A stretch of DNA of 64,000 nucleotides from Alphaproteobacteria bacterium (GTDB taxonomy: Bacteria > Pseudomonadota > Alphaproteobacteria > Reyranellales > Reyranellaceae): NCBI GenBank assembly GCA_019635875.1, contig JAHBYP010000007.1, forward strand, positions 186,001-250,000, read 5' to 3'. Below, piece by piece: positions 16,992-26,727 of this stretch (within the stretch, counting starts at the first letter, position 1; every line of letters begins with the position of its first letter). Made by a program: the position numbers and the translations under genes. The notes under the pieces are model-generated. The model worked only from the letters and a program-made list of their open reading frames with translations. It had not been told where the DNA came from and made no database searches.

Positions 16992-17936
16992 TTAGCGCAG
17001 GCGCCAGCGGCGCAGGAAATCCCAGACCGTGTCGGTGATGTTGAGCGCGCTGGATGCCGGGCCGACGATCGACTCCGGCAGCATGTCGCGATCGCCGCCG
17101 GCCCATCGGTGGCCCAGTCCTTCGACCAGCACGTAGCGCACCTCGACGCCGTCGCGGCAGGGGCCCGCCAGCTCGAGGCGCACCGATGGCGCCATCGTCG
17201 TGCGCGTCGGCGGCGGGCAGCCGTTGAGCTCGCGCCAGCGTTGGCTGATCGCGCCATGCGCCGGCTTGGTGAAGGTGGTGCCCCAGGGCGAGCGCACCGG
17301 CCCGCCCTGCACCGGGTTGAGCGGATCGCGATCGCCCGAGAGATAGAGGAAGGGCATGGCGCGCACCGGCGAGGTTGGCGGCACGACGACGATGCCGGCG
17401 ATGGGCGCGACGGCGGCGTAGCGATTGGCGCGATCGACCGCCATGCGCTGCGCCATCCCCGCACCGCTGGAGAAGCCGGTGACGTAGATGCGCGCGCGGT
17501 CGATCGGCGTGGCGCGCGCGATATCCTCGACCATGGCGTCGATGAAGCCGACATCGTCGCTGCCGCGGATCGCCGCATTGCCGCGCGCGCCGCCGTCATT
17601 CCAGAAGCGCGGGTTGGTCAGGACATTCGCCGGCCGGTCGGGGAACGGCCGCCAGGCGTCGGGCCCGGCGACGACGAAGCCCTCGCGCTCGGCCTTGCGC
17701 TCCCAGCCGTAGCGGCGCACCGCATGCTCGCCATTGCCGCCCGCGCCGTGCAGCATGATGACCAGCGGCCGCGCGCCGGCGCTCACCGCCGAAGCCCCGG
17801 CGACATAGTAGGTGCGGCTGATACCGGCGACACTAATGGTGCGCTGCTCGCCCGCCCCGGCCAGCGTCGCCGACAGCACGACCATGGTGAGGCCGAGCAC
17901 GATCGCCGCCAGCGCCCAACGGCTCGCATACGGCAT
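16992..17936 (-). CDS. Secreted PHB depolymerase/LpqC-like alpha/beta hydrolase
   Basis: The 314-residue product has a signal peptide at its N terminus (hydrophobic LAAIVLGLTMVVLSATLAGAG) and a family-typical core: PLVIMLHGAGGNGEH (oxyanion hole), VGFIDAMVEDIA, and VTGFSSGAGMAQRMA with the nucleophile elbow G-x-S-x-G. There is a likely acid in LSGDRDPLNP and a His in LVEGLGHRWAGGD. These enzymes hydrolyse polyhydroxyalkanoate or aromatic esters such as feruloyl esters outside the cytoplasm. The ATG at 17936 follows GAGGGAGG. It lies 66 bases after the hydrolase upstream on the same strand. Confidence 0.87.
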   Translation of the reverse strand: MPYASRWALAAIVLGLTMVVLSATLAGAGEQRTISVAGISRTYYVAGASAVSAGARPLVIMLHGAGGNGEHAVRRYGWERKAEREGFVVAGPDAWRPFPDRPANVLTNPRFWNDGGARGNAAIRGSDDVGFIDAMVEDIARATPIDRARIYVTGFSSGAGMAQRMAVDRANRYAAVAPIAGIVVVPPTSPVRAMPFLYLSGDRDPLNPVQGGPVRSPWGTTFTKPAHGAISQRWRELNGCPPPTRTTMAPSVRLELAGPCRDGVEVRYVLVEGLGHRWAGGDRDMLPESIVGPASSALNITDTVWDFLRRWRLR

Positions 17937-18002
17937 CGCGGCGCCTCCCTCGACAGGTCCCGTCGATGGATACGCAGGAACGGTGCCGCCCATCCCCGCG
18001 CT

Positions 18003-18950
18003 TTAGCGGCCGAAGAAGGCCGCCATCACGCCCGCCGCCTCGTCGTTGGCAACCAGGCCTTGCCTGAGGAATCGGGTCAGCGAGAAGAAGCCATGGATGG
18101 TGCCGGGAAACTGGCTGTAGACGGTGCGCACGCCCGCCGCCCGCAGCTTCGTGGCATAGGCCAGGCCCTCGTCGCGCAGTGGATCGTAGCCGGCGGTCAG
18201 GACATAGGCCGGTGGCAGGCCGGACAGGTCCTCGGCCAGCAGCGGCGACATCCTGGGATCGCGCTGATCGATGCCCGGCGGCGCATAGTGGCCGAAGAAC
18301 CAGTCCATCAGCTCCTGGGTGAGGAAATAGCCCTCGCCCCTGGCCCGCCGCGCCTCGGCGTGGCCGACGCTGTCGGTGGCGGGATAGATCAGCATCTGGA
18401 AGGCCGGCATGGCCTCGCCCGACCACTTCGTCTGCTGGCACACGACGGCGGCGAGATTACCGCCGGCGGAATCGCCACCGACGGCGATGCGATCGGCACT
18501 GGTGTCGAAGCCGGCGGCGTTGTCCCTGATGTGGCGGAACGCCGCCAGCGCGTCATCGACCGGCGCCGGGAAGCGGTGCTCCGGCGCTAGGCGGTAGTCG
18601 ATCGAGATCACCTGGCAGCGGCTCTTGTTGGCCAGCCGCCGGCAGGTCGAGTCGTGCGTCTCGATGTTGCCGATCACGAAGCCGCCGCCGTGATAGTAGA
18701 CCAGCGACGGGATCGTCTTCTCCTCGACATGCATCGGCCAGTAGCGGCGCCAGGCGATCGCGCCGGCCGGTCCCGGCAGCGTGCCGTCGAGCACGCGCGC
18801 GACGTCGGGCGGATCGGCCTCGCCCTCGCAGGACATGCGATCGACGGCGGGCCGGCCCACCGAGACCGGCAGGTCGCTGAGCTTGGGGCGACCGGCGGCG
18901 GTCGCCTTCTCCAGCAGGTCGAGGAAGAGGCGGACTTCGGCGTCGAGCAT
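18003..18950 (-). CDS. Alpha/beta hydrolase (hormone-sensitive lipase family)
   Basis: This 315-residue protein shows the HSL-family motifs: the oxyanion-hole HGGGFVIG near residue 85, SIDYRLAPEHRFPAPVDDA, and the nucleophile GDSAGGNLAA near residue 160. The acid region is TAGYDPLRDEG and the terminal His is in TIHGFFS. It is a cytoplasmic carboxylesterase of broad ester specificity with no signal peptide. It follows the TctC gene by only 7 bases and precedes the secreted depolymerase-like gene, so uptake of a carboxylic acid and ester hydrolysis may be linked. Confidence 0.92.
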   Translation of the reverse strand: MLDAEVRLFLDLLEKATAAGRPKLSDLPVSVGRPAVDRMSCEGEADPPDVARVLDGTLPGPAGAIAWRRYWPMHVEEKTIPSLVYYHGGGFVIGNIETHDSTCRRLANKSRCQVISIDYRLAPEHRFPAPVDDALAAFRHIRDNAAGFDTSADRIAVGGDSAGGNLAAVVCQQTKWSGEAMPAFQMLIYPATDSVGHAEARRARGEGYFLTQELMDWFFGHYAPPGIDQRDPRMSPLLAEDLSGLPPAYVLTAGYDPLRDEGLAYATKLRAAGVRTVYSQFPGTIHGFFSLTRFLRQGLVANDEAAGVMAAFFGR

Positions 18951-18957
18951 GAGGGTC

Positions 18958-19932
18958 CTAGTCGATCTTGATGTTGGCGGCCTTGATGATCGCGCTCCAG
19001 CGGGCGCGTTCCTCGGCGATATGGGCGATGGCGATCTCGGACGTGCCCGGATCGACGATGCCGCCCTGGGCGGCGAAGGCGTCGATGACCGCCTTCTGCT
19101 TCAGCGTGTCGACGGCGGCGGCGTTGAGCCGCGCGCGCGCCGCCGCGGGAACGCCCGATGGCGTGAGCAGCGCGTACCAGTTGTCGGAGATCACCTTGGG
19201 GAAGCCGGCCTCGACGGCGCTGGGCACATCGGGCAGCAGCGGCGAGCGCTTGGCGCTGGTCATCATCAGCGGTTTCAGCGCGCCGCTGCGGAAGTGTGCC
19301 AGCATCGCGGTGATATCGAGGATCGCCATCTGCACGCGGCCGGCCAGCAAATCGACGATCGCCGGCGCGGCGCCGCGATAGGGCACGTGGACGATGTCGA
19401 TGCCGGCCTCGCGCTTGAACAACTCGCCGGCGAGGTGGGTGATGCCGCCCAGCCCGGCCGAGCCGTAATTGATCTTGCCCGGCGCCGCCTTGGCCTTGGC
19501 CACCAGCTCGGCCATCGTATTGACGCCCTGGCCGGGATGCACGCCCAGCACCTCCTGCACGCGCGTCACCAGGGTGATCGGCGCGAGGTCCCTTGCGACG
19601 TTGTAGGGGATGGTCGCCAGCAGCTGCGGCATCAGGGTCAGCGCGCTCGGGCTGCCGAGCCCGAACACATGGCCGTCAGGCGCCGACTTGGCGACGAAAT
19701 CGACGCCGGTGACGCCGGCCACCCCGGTCTTGTTCTCGACCACGACGCTCTGGCCCAGCCGCTCCGACATGCCCCGGGCCAGCAGCCGGCCGAAGACATC
19801 CGCCGGTCCGCCGGCCGGGAAGGGCACCACCAGGGTCATGGTGCGGCTGGGGAAGGTCTGCGCCAGCGCCGGCGCGGGCAGGGCGGCCAGGCCGGCCATG
19901 CCGGCCAGCGCCCCACGCCTTGTGATCCTCAT
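18958..19932 (-). CDS. Tripartite tricarboxylate transporter substrate-binding protein (TctC/Bug family)
   Basis: This 324-residue protein has an N-terminal signal with a Tat-like RRGAL sequence ([19 protein letters not shown]) and an ALAQ cleavage region. The Bug-family core follows: [49 protein letters not shown] and [19 protein letters not shown]. It binds small carboxylates in the periplasm. No TctA/TctB membrane genes are in the window, so it is an orphan receptor, as is frequent in genomes with large Bug families. Start at 19932; the frame continues 32 codons upstream without support. Confidence 0.93.
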   Translation of the reverse strand: MRITRRGALAGMAGLAALPAPALAQTFPSRTMTLVVPFPAGGPADVFGRLLARGMSERLGQSVVVENKTGVAGVTGVDFVAKSAPDGHVFGLGSPSALTLMPQLLATIPYNVARDLAPITLVTRVQEVLGVHPGQGVNTMAELVAKAKAAPGKINYGSAGLGGITHLAGELFKREAGIDIVHVPYRGAAPAIVDLLAGRVQMAILDITAMLAHFRSGALKPLMMTSAKRSPLLPDVPSAVEAGFPKVISDNWYALLTPSGVPAAARARLNAAAVDTLKQKAVIDAFAAQGGIVDPGTSEIAIAHIAEERARWSAIIKAANIKID

Positions 19933-20081
19933 GGTCCGCTCCCACGTTTCTTGCATGCGGCGCGACTGTGCCTGTTTTCGCCATACGGCGGAAGGTGCGG
20001 CGACCGGCTTTGCCTGCAACGGGCGCATGCGCTAAGACCGGCCGCAGGGCGTGCCGCAGGCAGGACCCGCAGGGCAGGACG

Positions 20082-22238
<2,157 letters not shown>

Positions 22239-22240
22239 TC

Positions 22241-22362
22241 TCCCTCTCTCCGCGAGCGGGGAGAGGGTCGGGGTGAGGGGCTGTTGCCGGTTGCGCACGG
22301 CGAAGGTGCGCCACTTGGTGCAACCCCTCACCCCAACCCTCTCCCCGTAGACGGGGAGAGGG
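22241..22362. repeat. Intergenic imperfect inverted repeat (CCCTCTCC type)
   Basis: Two arms built from CCCTCTCC...GGGGAGAGGG and GGGGTGAGGGG, facing their near-complements AACCCCTCACCCC and CCCTCTCCCC...GGGAGAGGG, form a long hairpin. It fills the gap between the mutase (+) and the DUF3108 gene (-). It probably ends both transcripts, and belongs to a repeat type seen again near 32.9, 53.7, 55.2 and 63.3 kb. Confidence 0.7.
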
Positions 22363-22371
22363 AGGAAGACC

Positions 22372-23256
22372 TCAGCGGTTCATCGCCTGGTAGTCCTCGG
22401 GCCGGAAGGCGCGGATCTCGCGCTTCTTCAGGCGGCCGACCAGCGTGCCCCAGCCGGTCGACAGCGTGACCCGCACCGGGAACTCGATGCCGCTGTCGTC
22501 CAGCCTGCCCAGCCAGACCCGGATCGGATCGTCGTCGGTGGCCTGGTCCTTGGGATTGCCGTCGCCGTAGCCGGCGATCTTCTTCATCCGCATCTCGCAG
22601 GTGTTGGTCTCGCCCGAGAATAGCGTGGTGAAGCCGTCAGGCAGCACCTGCTTCGTGGCCGGGCCGGCGACCAGGTCGAAGCGCCTCTTGCTGTCGAACA
22701 TCTTGATGGTGCGGTTGCACGGACCGCCCGGGCTGAAGGCGGCGACGATCAGGCCGGTCGCCGGATCGACCGCGCCCTTCTTCTGCGCCGGCGTGGGCTT
22801 GAAGTGCTCCGGCTGGTCGAGATTGGTGTGCCTCTCGTCGAGCGAGCCGTCGGGCAAATAGCGCACGATCCAGCTGCGCTTGAAGTCGCGGCCCACGGCG
22901 ATGCCGGTATAGGCGGTGCCTGGCGTCACGCCGGCGGGGCCGAGCGTGCCGATGGCCTGGTTGCGCGAGCCGAACGCGGCCGTCAGGGCCCGCAGCACGC
23001 CTTCGTTGCGCACGCTCATGTCGAGCTGGTAGCGCGAGCCGTCGATGCGGGTGATGGTATCGACCGTCAGGGTCCTGAGCCCGATGACGTGGACCTCGTA
23101 CTCCAGCACGATGACCTTGCTCTGCGGCGGCGCGGTATTGGCTCGCGGCCCCTGCGCCTGGGCGGCGGTCCCGCCCAGGGCGGCCGCCAAGGTCAGGGCA
23201 GCCAGTATCCTGCGGCCCTTGCCAGCGCGTCCGATCGCTCTCATGTCCATTCCCAT
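22372..23256 (-). CDS. DUF3108-like exported protein
   Basis: The 294-residue product has a signal peptide (a basic stretch GRAGKGRR, then ILAALTLAAALGG and an AQAQ cleavage region). The mature part is beta-rich, with VIVLEYEVHVIGLRTLTVD, DGSRYQLDMSVRNEG and a C-terminal RVTLSTGWGTLVGRLKKREI. It resembles the DUF3108 family of periplasmic proteins of unknown function. Start at 23256 has GGAG seven bases upstream; ATGs at 23250 and 23244 are alternatives that keep the signal peptide. It is divergent from the Atm1-like gene. Confidence 0.78.
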   Translation of the reverse strand: MGMDMRAIGRAGKGRRILAALTLAAALGGTAAQAQGPRANTAPPQSKVIVLEYEVHVIGLRTLTVDTITRIDGSRYQLDMSVRNEGVLRALTAAFGSRNQAIGTLGPAGVTPGTAYTGIAVGRDFKRSWIVRYLPDGSLDERHTNLDQPEHFKPTPAQKKGAVDPATGLIVAAFSPGGPCNRTIKMFDSKRRFDLVAGPATKQVLPDGFTTLFSGETNTCEMRMKKIAGYGDGNPKDQATDDDPIRVWLGRLDDSGIEFPVRVTLSTGWGTLVGRLKKREIRAFRPEDYQAMNR

Positions 23257-23369
23257 CAGGCTGCTCCAGCGGCTCCCTGCAAGACTTTGGGCCGGATTCG
23301 CGGTATGGGGGCCGCCGCGCGGCATATCCCGTCCGTTCCGCGTCGTCCAGCATCGGTATCAGTCATCAT

Positions 23370-25235
23370 ATGTCGTCGCCCGACTCCCCTCTGCCCAACA
23401 TCAAGGCCGCCCATGCCTGGCGGGTGGTGCGCATCCTTCTGCCCCACCTCTGGCCACGCAATGCGGTGGAATTGCGGCTGAGAGTCGTTACCGCCGGTGT
23501 CCTGCTGGTGCTGGCGAAGCTGGTCAATGTCAACGTCCCGCTTCTCTACAAGTACGCCGTCGATTCGCTGTCGGATCAGCGCGCGCAGGTCGTCGCGGTG
23601 CCGATCGTGCTGCTGGTCGCCTATGGCGTCGCGCGGGTGGCGGCGCAGGCCTTCGGCGAGATGCGCGACGCGATCTTCGCCAAGGTGGCGCAGCGCGCCG
23701 TGCGCTCGCTGGCGCTCACCACCTTCGAGCACATGCACAAGCTCGCGCTGCGCTTCCATCTGGAGCGCCGCACCGGGGGCCTGTCGCGCGTCATCGAGCG
23801 CGGCACGCAGGCGATGGACTTCCTGATCAACTTCATGACCTTCAACATCATCCCGACGATCCTGGAGATCCTCCTGGTCGCCGGGATCATGTGGTGGCTG
23901 TACGACTGGCGCTTCGCCGCCGTCACCATGGCGGCGATCGCCGGCTACATCCTGTTCACCATCAAGCTCTCGGAATGGCGCACCTCGCTGGTGCGGCGCA
24001 TGAACGAAAGCGACACCGAAGCCAATGCGAAGGCCATCGACTCGCTGCTGAACTACGAGACGGTGAAGTACTTCGGCAACGAGAAGCACGAGGCGGCGCG
24101 CTTCGACGTGGCGCGCAAGGCCTACGAGCGCGCCGCCGTGAAGAGCCGCGTGTCGCTCTCCATCCTCAACGTCGGCCAGGGCTTCATCATCTCGACCGGC
24201 CTGGTGATTGTCATGGCGATGGCCGGTCAGGAGGTGATCAACGGCAGGATGACGATTGGCGACTTCGTCGCGGTCAACGCCTTCCTGATCCAGCTGTACC
24301 AGCCGCTGAACTTCCTCGGCTTCGTCTATCGCGAGATCCGCACCGGCCTGGTCAACATGGAGAAGATGTTCGGCCTGCTGCAGGCCGACATCGAGGTAGC
24401 CGACAGGCCCGGCGCGCCGACGCTCGCGCCCGGGCCGGGGGCAGTGCGCTTCGAGCACGTCGATTTCCGCTACGAGGCCAACCGCCAGATCCTGCACGAC
24501 GTGACGCTCAGCGTGCCGGCCGGCCACACAGTGGCGATCGTCGGTCCGTCGGGCGCCGGCAAGTCGACGGTGTCGCGCATCCTCTATCGCTTCTACGACG
24601 TCGCCGGCGGCAGGGTCAGCATCGACGGCCAGGACATCCGCGACGTCAGCCAGGCCAGCCTGCGCGCCGCCATCGGCATCGTGCCGCAGGACACGGTGCT
24701 GTTCAACGACACCATCTACTACAACATCTGCTACGGCCGTCCCGAGGCGACACGCGCGCAGATCGAAGAGGCCGCGAAGCTGGCGCGCATCCACGACTTC
24801 ATCACCAGCCTGCCCGAGGGCTACGACACCATGGTCGGCGAGCGCGGGCTGAAGCTGTCGGGCGGCGAGAAGCAGCGCGTCGCCATCGCGCGCACGATCC
24901 TGAAGGATCCGCGTATCCTGCTGTTCGACGAGGCGACCAGCGCGCTCGACACGCGCACCGAGCAGGAGATCGCCCAGTCGCTGCGCGAGGTCTCGCGCGG
25001 GCGCACCACCATCGTCATCGCCCATCGCCTGTCGACCGTGGTCGACGCCGACGAGATCGTCGTGCTCGTCCAGGGCCGCGTCGCCGAACGCGGCACGCAC
25101 ACGGCGCTGATGGTCAGGAACGGCGTCTATGCCGACATGTGGCGCCGCCAGGCCGAAGCCGCCGAAGAGGCGCTGGCCGAGACTCCGCAGGCACCATCGC
25201 TGCGCTCCGAAGGCCGACTGCGCGCGGGCGACTGA
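23370..25235 (+). CDS. atm1: Atm1-type ABC exporter (ABCB7/HMT1 family)
   Basis: This 621-residue half-transporter has an N-terminal six-helix membrane domain (~30-340) and a C-terminal ATPase domain. The ATPase domain has Walker A GPSGAGKST starting at residue 392, Q-loop VPQDTVLFND, signature LSGGEKQR, Walker B ILLFDEATSALD and the switch His in IAHRLS. The conserved LLNYETVKYFGNEKHE segment marks the Atm1/ABCB7 group, which exports glutathione-linked sulfur or metal compounds and supports iron-sulfur and heavy-metal homeostasis. It acts as an inner-membrane homodimer. The last codons are repeated downstream (see the 18-bp direct repeat). Confidence 0.93.
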   Translation: MSSPDSPLPNIKAAHAWRVVRILLPHLWPRNAVELRLRVVTAGVLLVLAKLVNVNVPLLYKYAVDSLSDQRAQVVAVPIVLLVAYGVARVAAQAFGEMRDAIFAKVAQRAVRSLALTTFEHMHKLALRFHLERRTGGLSRVIERGTQAMDFLINFMTFNIIPTILEILLVAGIMWWLYDWRFAAVTMAAIAGYILFTIKLSEWRTSLVRRMNESDTEANAKAIDSLLNYETVKYFGNEKHEAARFDVARKAYERAAVKSRVSLSILNVGQGFIISTGLVIVMAMAGQEVINGRMTIGDFVAVNAFLIQLYQPLNFLGFVYREIRTGLVNMEKMFGLLQADIEVADRPGAPTLAPGPGAVRFEHVDFRYEANRQILHDVTLSVPAGHTVAIVGPSGAGKSTVSRILYRFYDVAGGRVSIDGQDIRDVSQASLRAAIGIVPQDTVLFNDTIYYNICYGRPEATRAQIEEAAKLARIHDFITSLPEGYDTMVGERGLKLSGGEKQRVAIARTILKDPRILLFDEATSALDTRTEQEIAQSLREVSRGRTTIVIAHRLSTVVDADEIVVLVQGRVAERGTHTALMVRNGVYADMWRRQAEAAEEALAETPQAPSLRSEGRLRAGD

Positions 25236-25238
25236 CGG
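25221..25238 (+). repeat. 18-bp direct repeat, copy 1 (3' end of atm1)
   Basis: The 18 bases that include the last codons and the TGA stop of the Atm1-like gene recur exactly at 25988-26005, 767 bp downstream, in front of the second MNT gene. The pair brackets the first MNT/HEPN module. Confidence 0.9.
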
Positions 25239-25275
25239 ACGATGCCGTGGTATAAGGCTGACCGGAGCGGATGCG

Positions 25276-25572
25276 ATGAGACGCGACGAGGCCATCAATC
25301 GCCTGAAGGCGGCTGAGCCCGCATTGCGGGCGCGCGGCGTGAGGCATCTTGTGCTGTTCGGCTCGGTTGCCCGCGATGAATCGCGAACCGACAGCGACGT
25401 TGATGTGCTGATCGACGTCGATGCATCGGCGAAGTTCTCACTGCTGGATCGAGCCGGGGTGGTCAACGCGTTGACCGACTCCCTGGGCTGTGCCGTCGAT
25501 GTCGTGCGCCGTGACCTGCTCCCTTCGCAGTCGCTGGGACGCATACTTCCGGACAGCGTGGACGTATTCTGA
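25276..25572 (+). CDS. MNT-domain nucleotidyltransferase antitoxin (MntA-like), module 1
   Basis: This 98-residue minimal nucleotidyltransferase has the motif GS (residues 29-30) followed by D41 and D43 in SDVDVLIDV, the metal-binding set of the polymerase-beta-like fold. MntA-type proteins neutralise HEPN ribonuclease toxins by adding AMP to them. The ATG at 25276 is used; the stop overlaps the HEPN start (TGATG), the usual antitoxin-toxin coupling. The antitoxin looks intact although the partner HEPN frame is broken. It lies 40 bases after the Atm1-like gene. Confidence 0.88.
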   Translation: MRRDEAINRLKAAEPALRARGVRHLVLFGSVARDESRTDSDVDVLIDVDASAKFSLLDRAGVVNALTDSLGCAVDVVRRDLLPSQSLGRILPDSVDVF

Positions 25573-25926
25573 TGCCGCAACGGGATTCGCGCGGGCCCTT
25601 GCGCGATATCCTGAGGTCATGCTCGCTTGTGGCAAGCTGGGGTGGCTGGACGGTCGCTCGAGGAGTTCATCGCCGATCGCATGTTGCAGGCCGCTGTCGA
25701 ACGAGAGATCGAGATAGTTTCCGAGGCAAGTCGGCGGGTCGCCGACGAACTCAAGGTTCGCCGACCAGATCTGCCTTGGCGAGACATTGCCATGGTAGGC
25801 AACGTGCTGCGTCACAAGTACGGCGAGGTCATCGATCCTGAGATTTGGCAGATCGCGATGCTCGATCTGCCGGCTTTGGCAGTTGCGGCTGAACAGTTGC
25901 TGCGGAGTTTGGGCGAACCGGACTGA
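25572..25926 (+). pseudogene. HEPN-domain toxin (HepT-like), module 1, frameshifted
   Basis: The ATG at 25572 overlaps the antitoxin stop and opens a frame that begins like a HepT protein (MPQRDSRGPLRDIL) but loses similarity after about 14 codons. The remainder of the domain is in the next frame from about 25627: GRSLEEFIADRML, AAVEREIEIVSEASRRVADE and WRDIAMVGNVLRHKYGEV, ending at 25926. One extra base between about 25614 and 25647 explains this, because 34 bases separate DIL from GRSLEEF where whole codons are expected. The RNase motif arginine of Rx4-6H is Gly here (GNVLRH). Without correction no full toxin is made. Confidence 0.75.
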
Positions 25927-25973
25927 GTACTGGCGTCGCTTGCGTGGTCTGTCGATGTCCAGTGCCAGTACTC
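25925..25973. terminator. Inverted repeat at end of MNT/HEPN module 1
   Basis: A perfect 10-bp inverted repeat (GAGTACTGGC / GCCAGTACTC) with a 29-base loop starts inside the HEPN stop codon. It could be a terminator or a module boundary; there is no T-run. Confidence 0.4.
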
Positions 25974-25987
25974 GGCACCGGGCCGGG

Positions 25988-26005
25988 CGCGCGGGCGACT
26001 GACGG
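25988..26005 (+). repeat. 18-bp direct repeat, copy 2
   Basis: This is an exact copy of 25221-25238, the end of atm1, placed 37 bases before the second MNT start. Bases after both copies are also partly alike (GTGGTA, and CCGGAG...CGATG at the start codon), so the two modules share their upstream region. Confidence 0.9.
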
Positions 26006-26042
26006 CTTGCCCGTTGTGGTAGGAGCGCGGCCGGAGGGTCCG

Positions 26043-26342
26043 ATGCTGAAGGACGAGGTGATCGACTTTCTGAGAAGGAGGGAGCCCGCGCTGCGCGACA
26101 TGGGCGTGGTAAGGCTTGCCTTGTTCGGATCAGTGGCGCGCGGCGAGGAACGCCCCGCCAGCGATATCGACGTCATGATCGAGGTTTCACCCGACGCTCG
26201 CTTTTCGCTGCTGGACCGTATCGGCATCCAGCACGATATCGAGGACGCCTTCGGTCGCCATGCGCAGGTCTGCGAGCCCCAGGAACTGCCGCAGGCCGTT
26301 GCCGTCCGGGTTGCACGGGACTCAGTGACGATCTTCGGATGA
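26043..26342 (+). CDS. MNT-domain nucleotidyltransferase antitoxin (MntA-like), module 2
   Basis: The 99-residue protein is related to the module 1 antitoxin along its whole length (LFGSVAR, then FSLLDR and a GxxAxV segment). The GS pair is at 29-30 with D41 and D43 in ASDIDVMIEV, so the nucleotidyltransferase site is intact. The stop overlaps the next ATG (ATGA), as expected for an antitoxin followed by its HEPN toxin. Divergence from module 1 is substantial, so the two are old paralogues or separately acquired relatives rather than a fresh duplication. Confidence 0.88.
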   Translation: MLKDEVIDFLRRREPALRDMGVVRLALFGSVARGEERPASDIDVMIEVSPDARFSLLDRIGIQHDIEDAFGRHAQVCEPQELPQAVAVRVARDSVTIFG

Positions 26343-26693
26343 ACGATCGGGACCACCGCGCGACGCTGCTTGGCCTGCGGCGGGACCTGGCGCGCCTGGA
26401 ACGGCTGTCGGCCGATACGGTGCGCGACAAGTATCTTGCCGACGAGGATCTGCAGGACATCGTTGAGCGCAGGCTGGAAAGAATTTTCAGAAGCCGTTCG
26501 TCGATTGCCCGCGCACATGATTGGGAGGAGGCCCGAGATTCCGTGGCGTCGTGTCGCCGATCTCGGGAATGTGCTGCGGCACGCCTACGATCGAGTCGAC
26601 CAGAACAGACTCTGGGAAATCCTGGTTGGGGATGTCTCGGCGTTGCATCTGGCGGTTGACGCACTATTGCGCGGCCTCGACGAGACCGGCTAG
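26339..26693 (+). pseudogene. HEPN-domain toxin (HepT-like), module 2, frameshifted
   Basis: The N-terminal half is in the frame of the ATG at 26339 (LRRDLARLERLSADTVRDKY, then EDLQDIVERRLERI). The C-terminal half is in the next frame (SEAVRRLPAHMIGRRPEIPW, then ADLGNVLRHAYDRVD), ending at 26693. Removing one T from the TTTT run at 26484-26487 restores RRLERISEAVRRLP, which fits the HepT consensus well. The active-site region again reads GNVLRH instead of RNxxxH. This is the second broken HEPN gene in a row, each beside an intact antitoxin. Confidence 0.78.
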
Positions 26694-26727
26694 ACACGCG
26701 GTCCCGCTTCCCGGACCGGTCCCTGTC

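Noticed and set aside
19968-20081. N-terminal extension of methylmalonyl-CoA mutase
   Set aside because: The added residues are Arg-rich and unlike the family; the ATG at 20082 gives the usual N terminus.
22241-22362. Possible CRISPR or phage att structure
   Set aside because: There are only two arms facing each other, no regularly spaced spacers, and similar hairpins recur at other gene ends.
23256-25580. 774-residue minus-strand open frame antisense to atm1
   Set aside because: The plus-strand ABC exporter has all ATPase motifs; the antisense frame is low in hydrophobic order and rich in His/Asp/Arg, as expected of a shadow.
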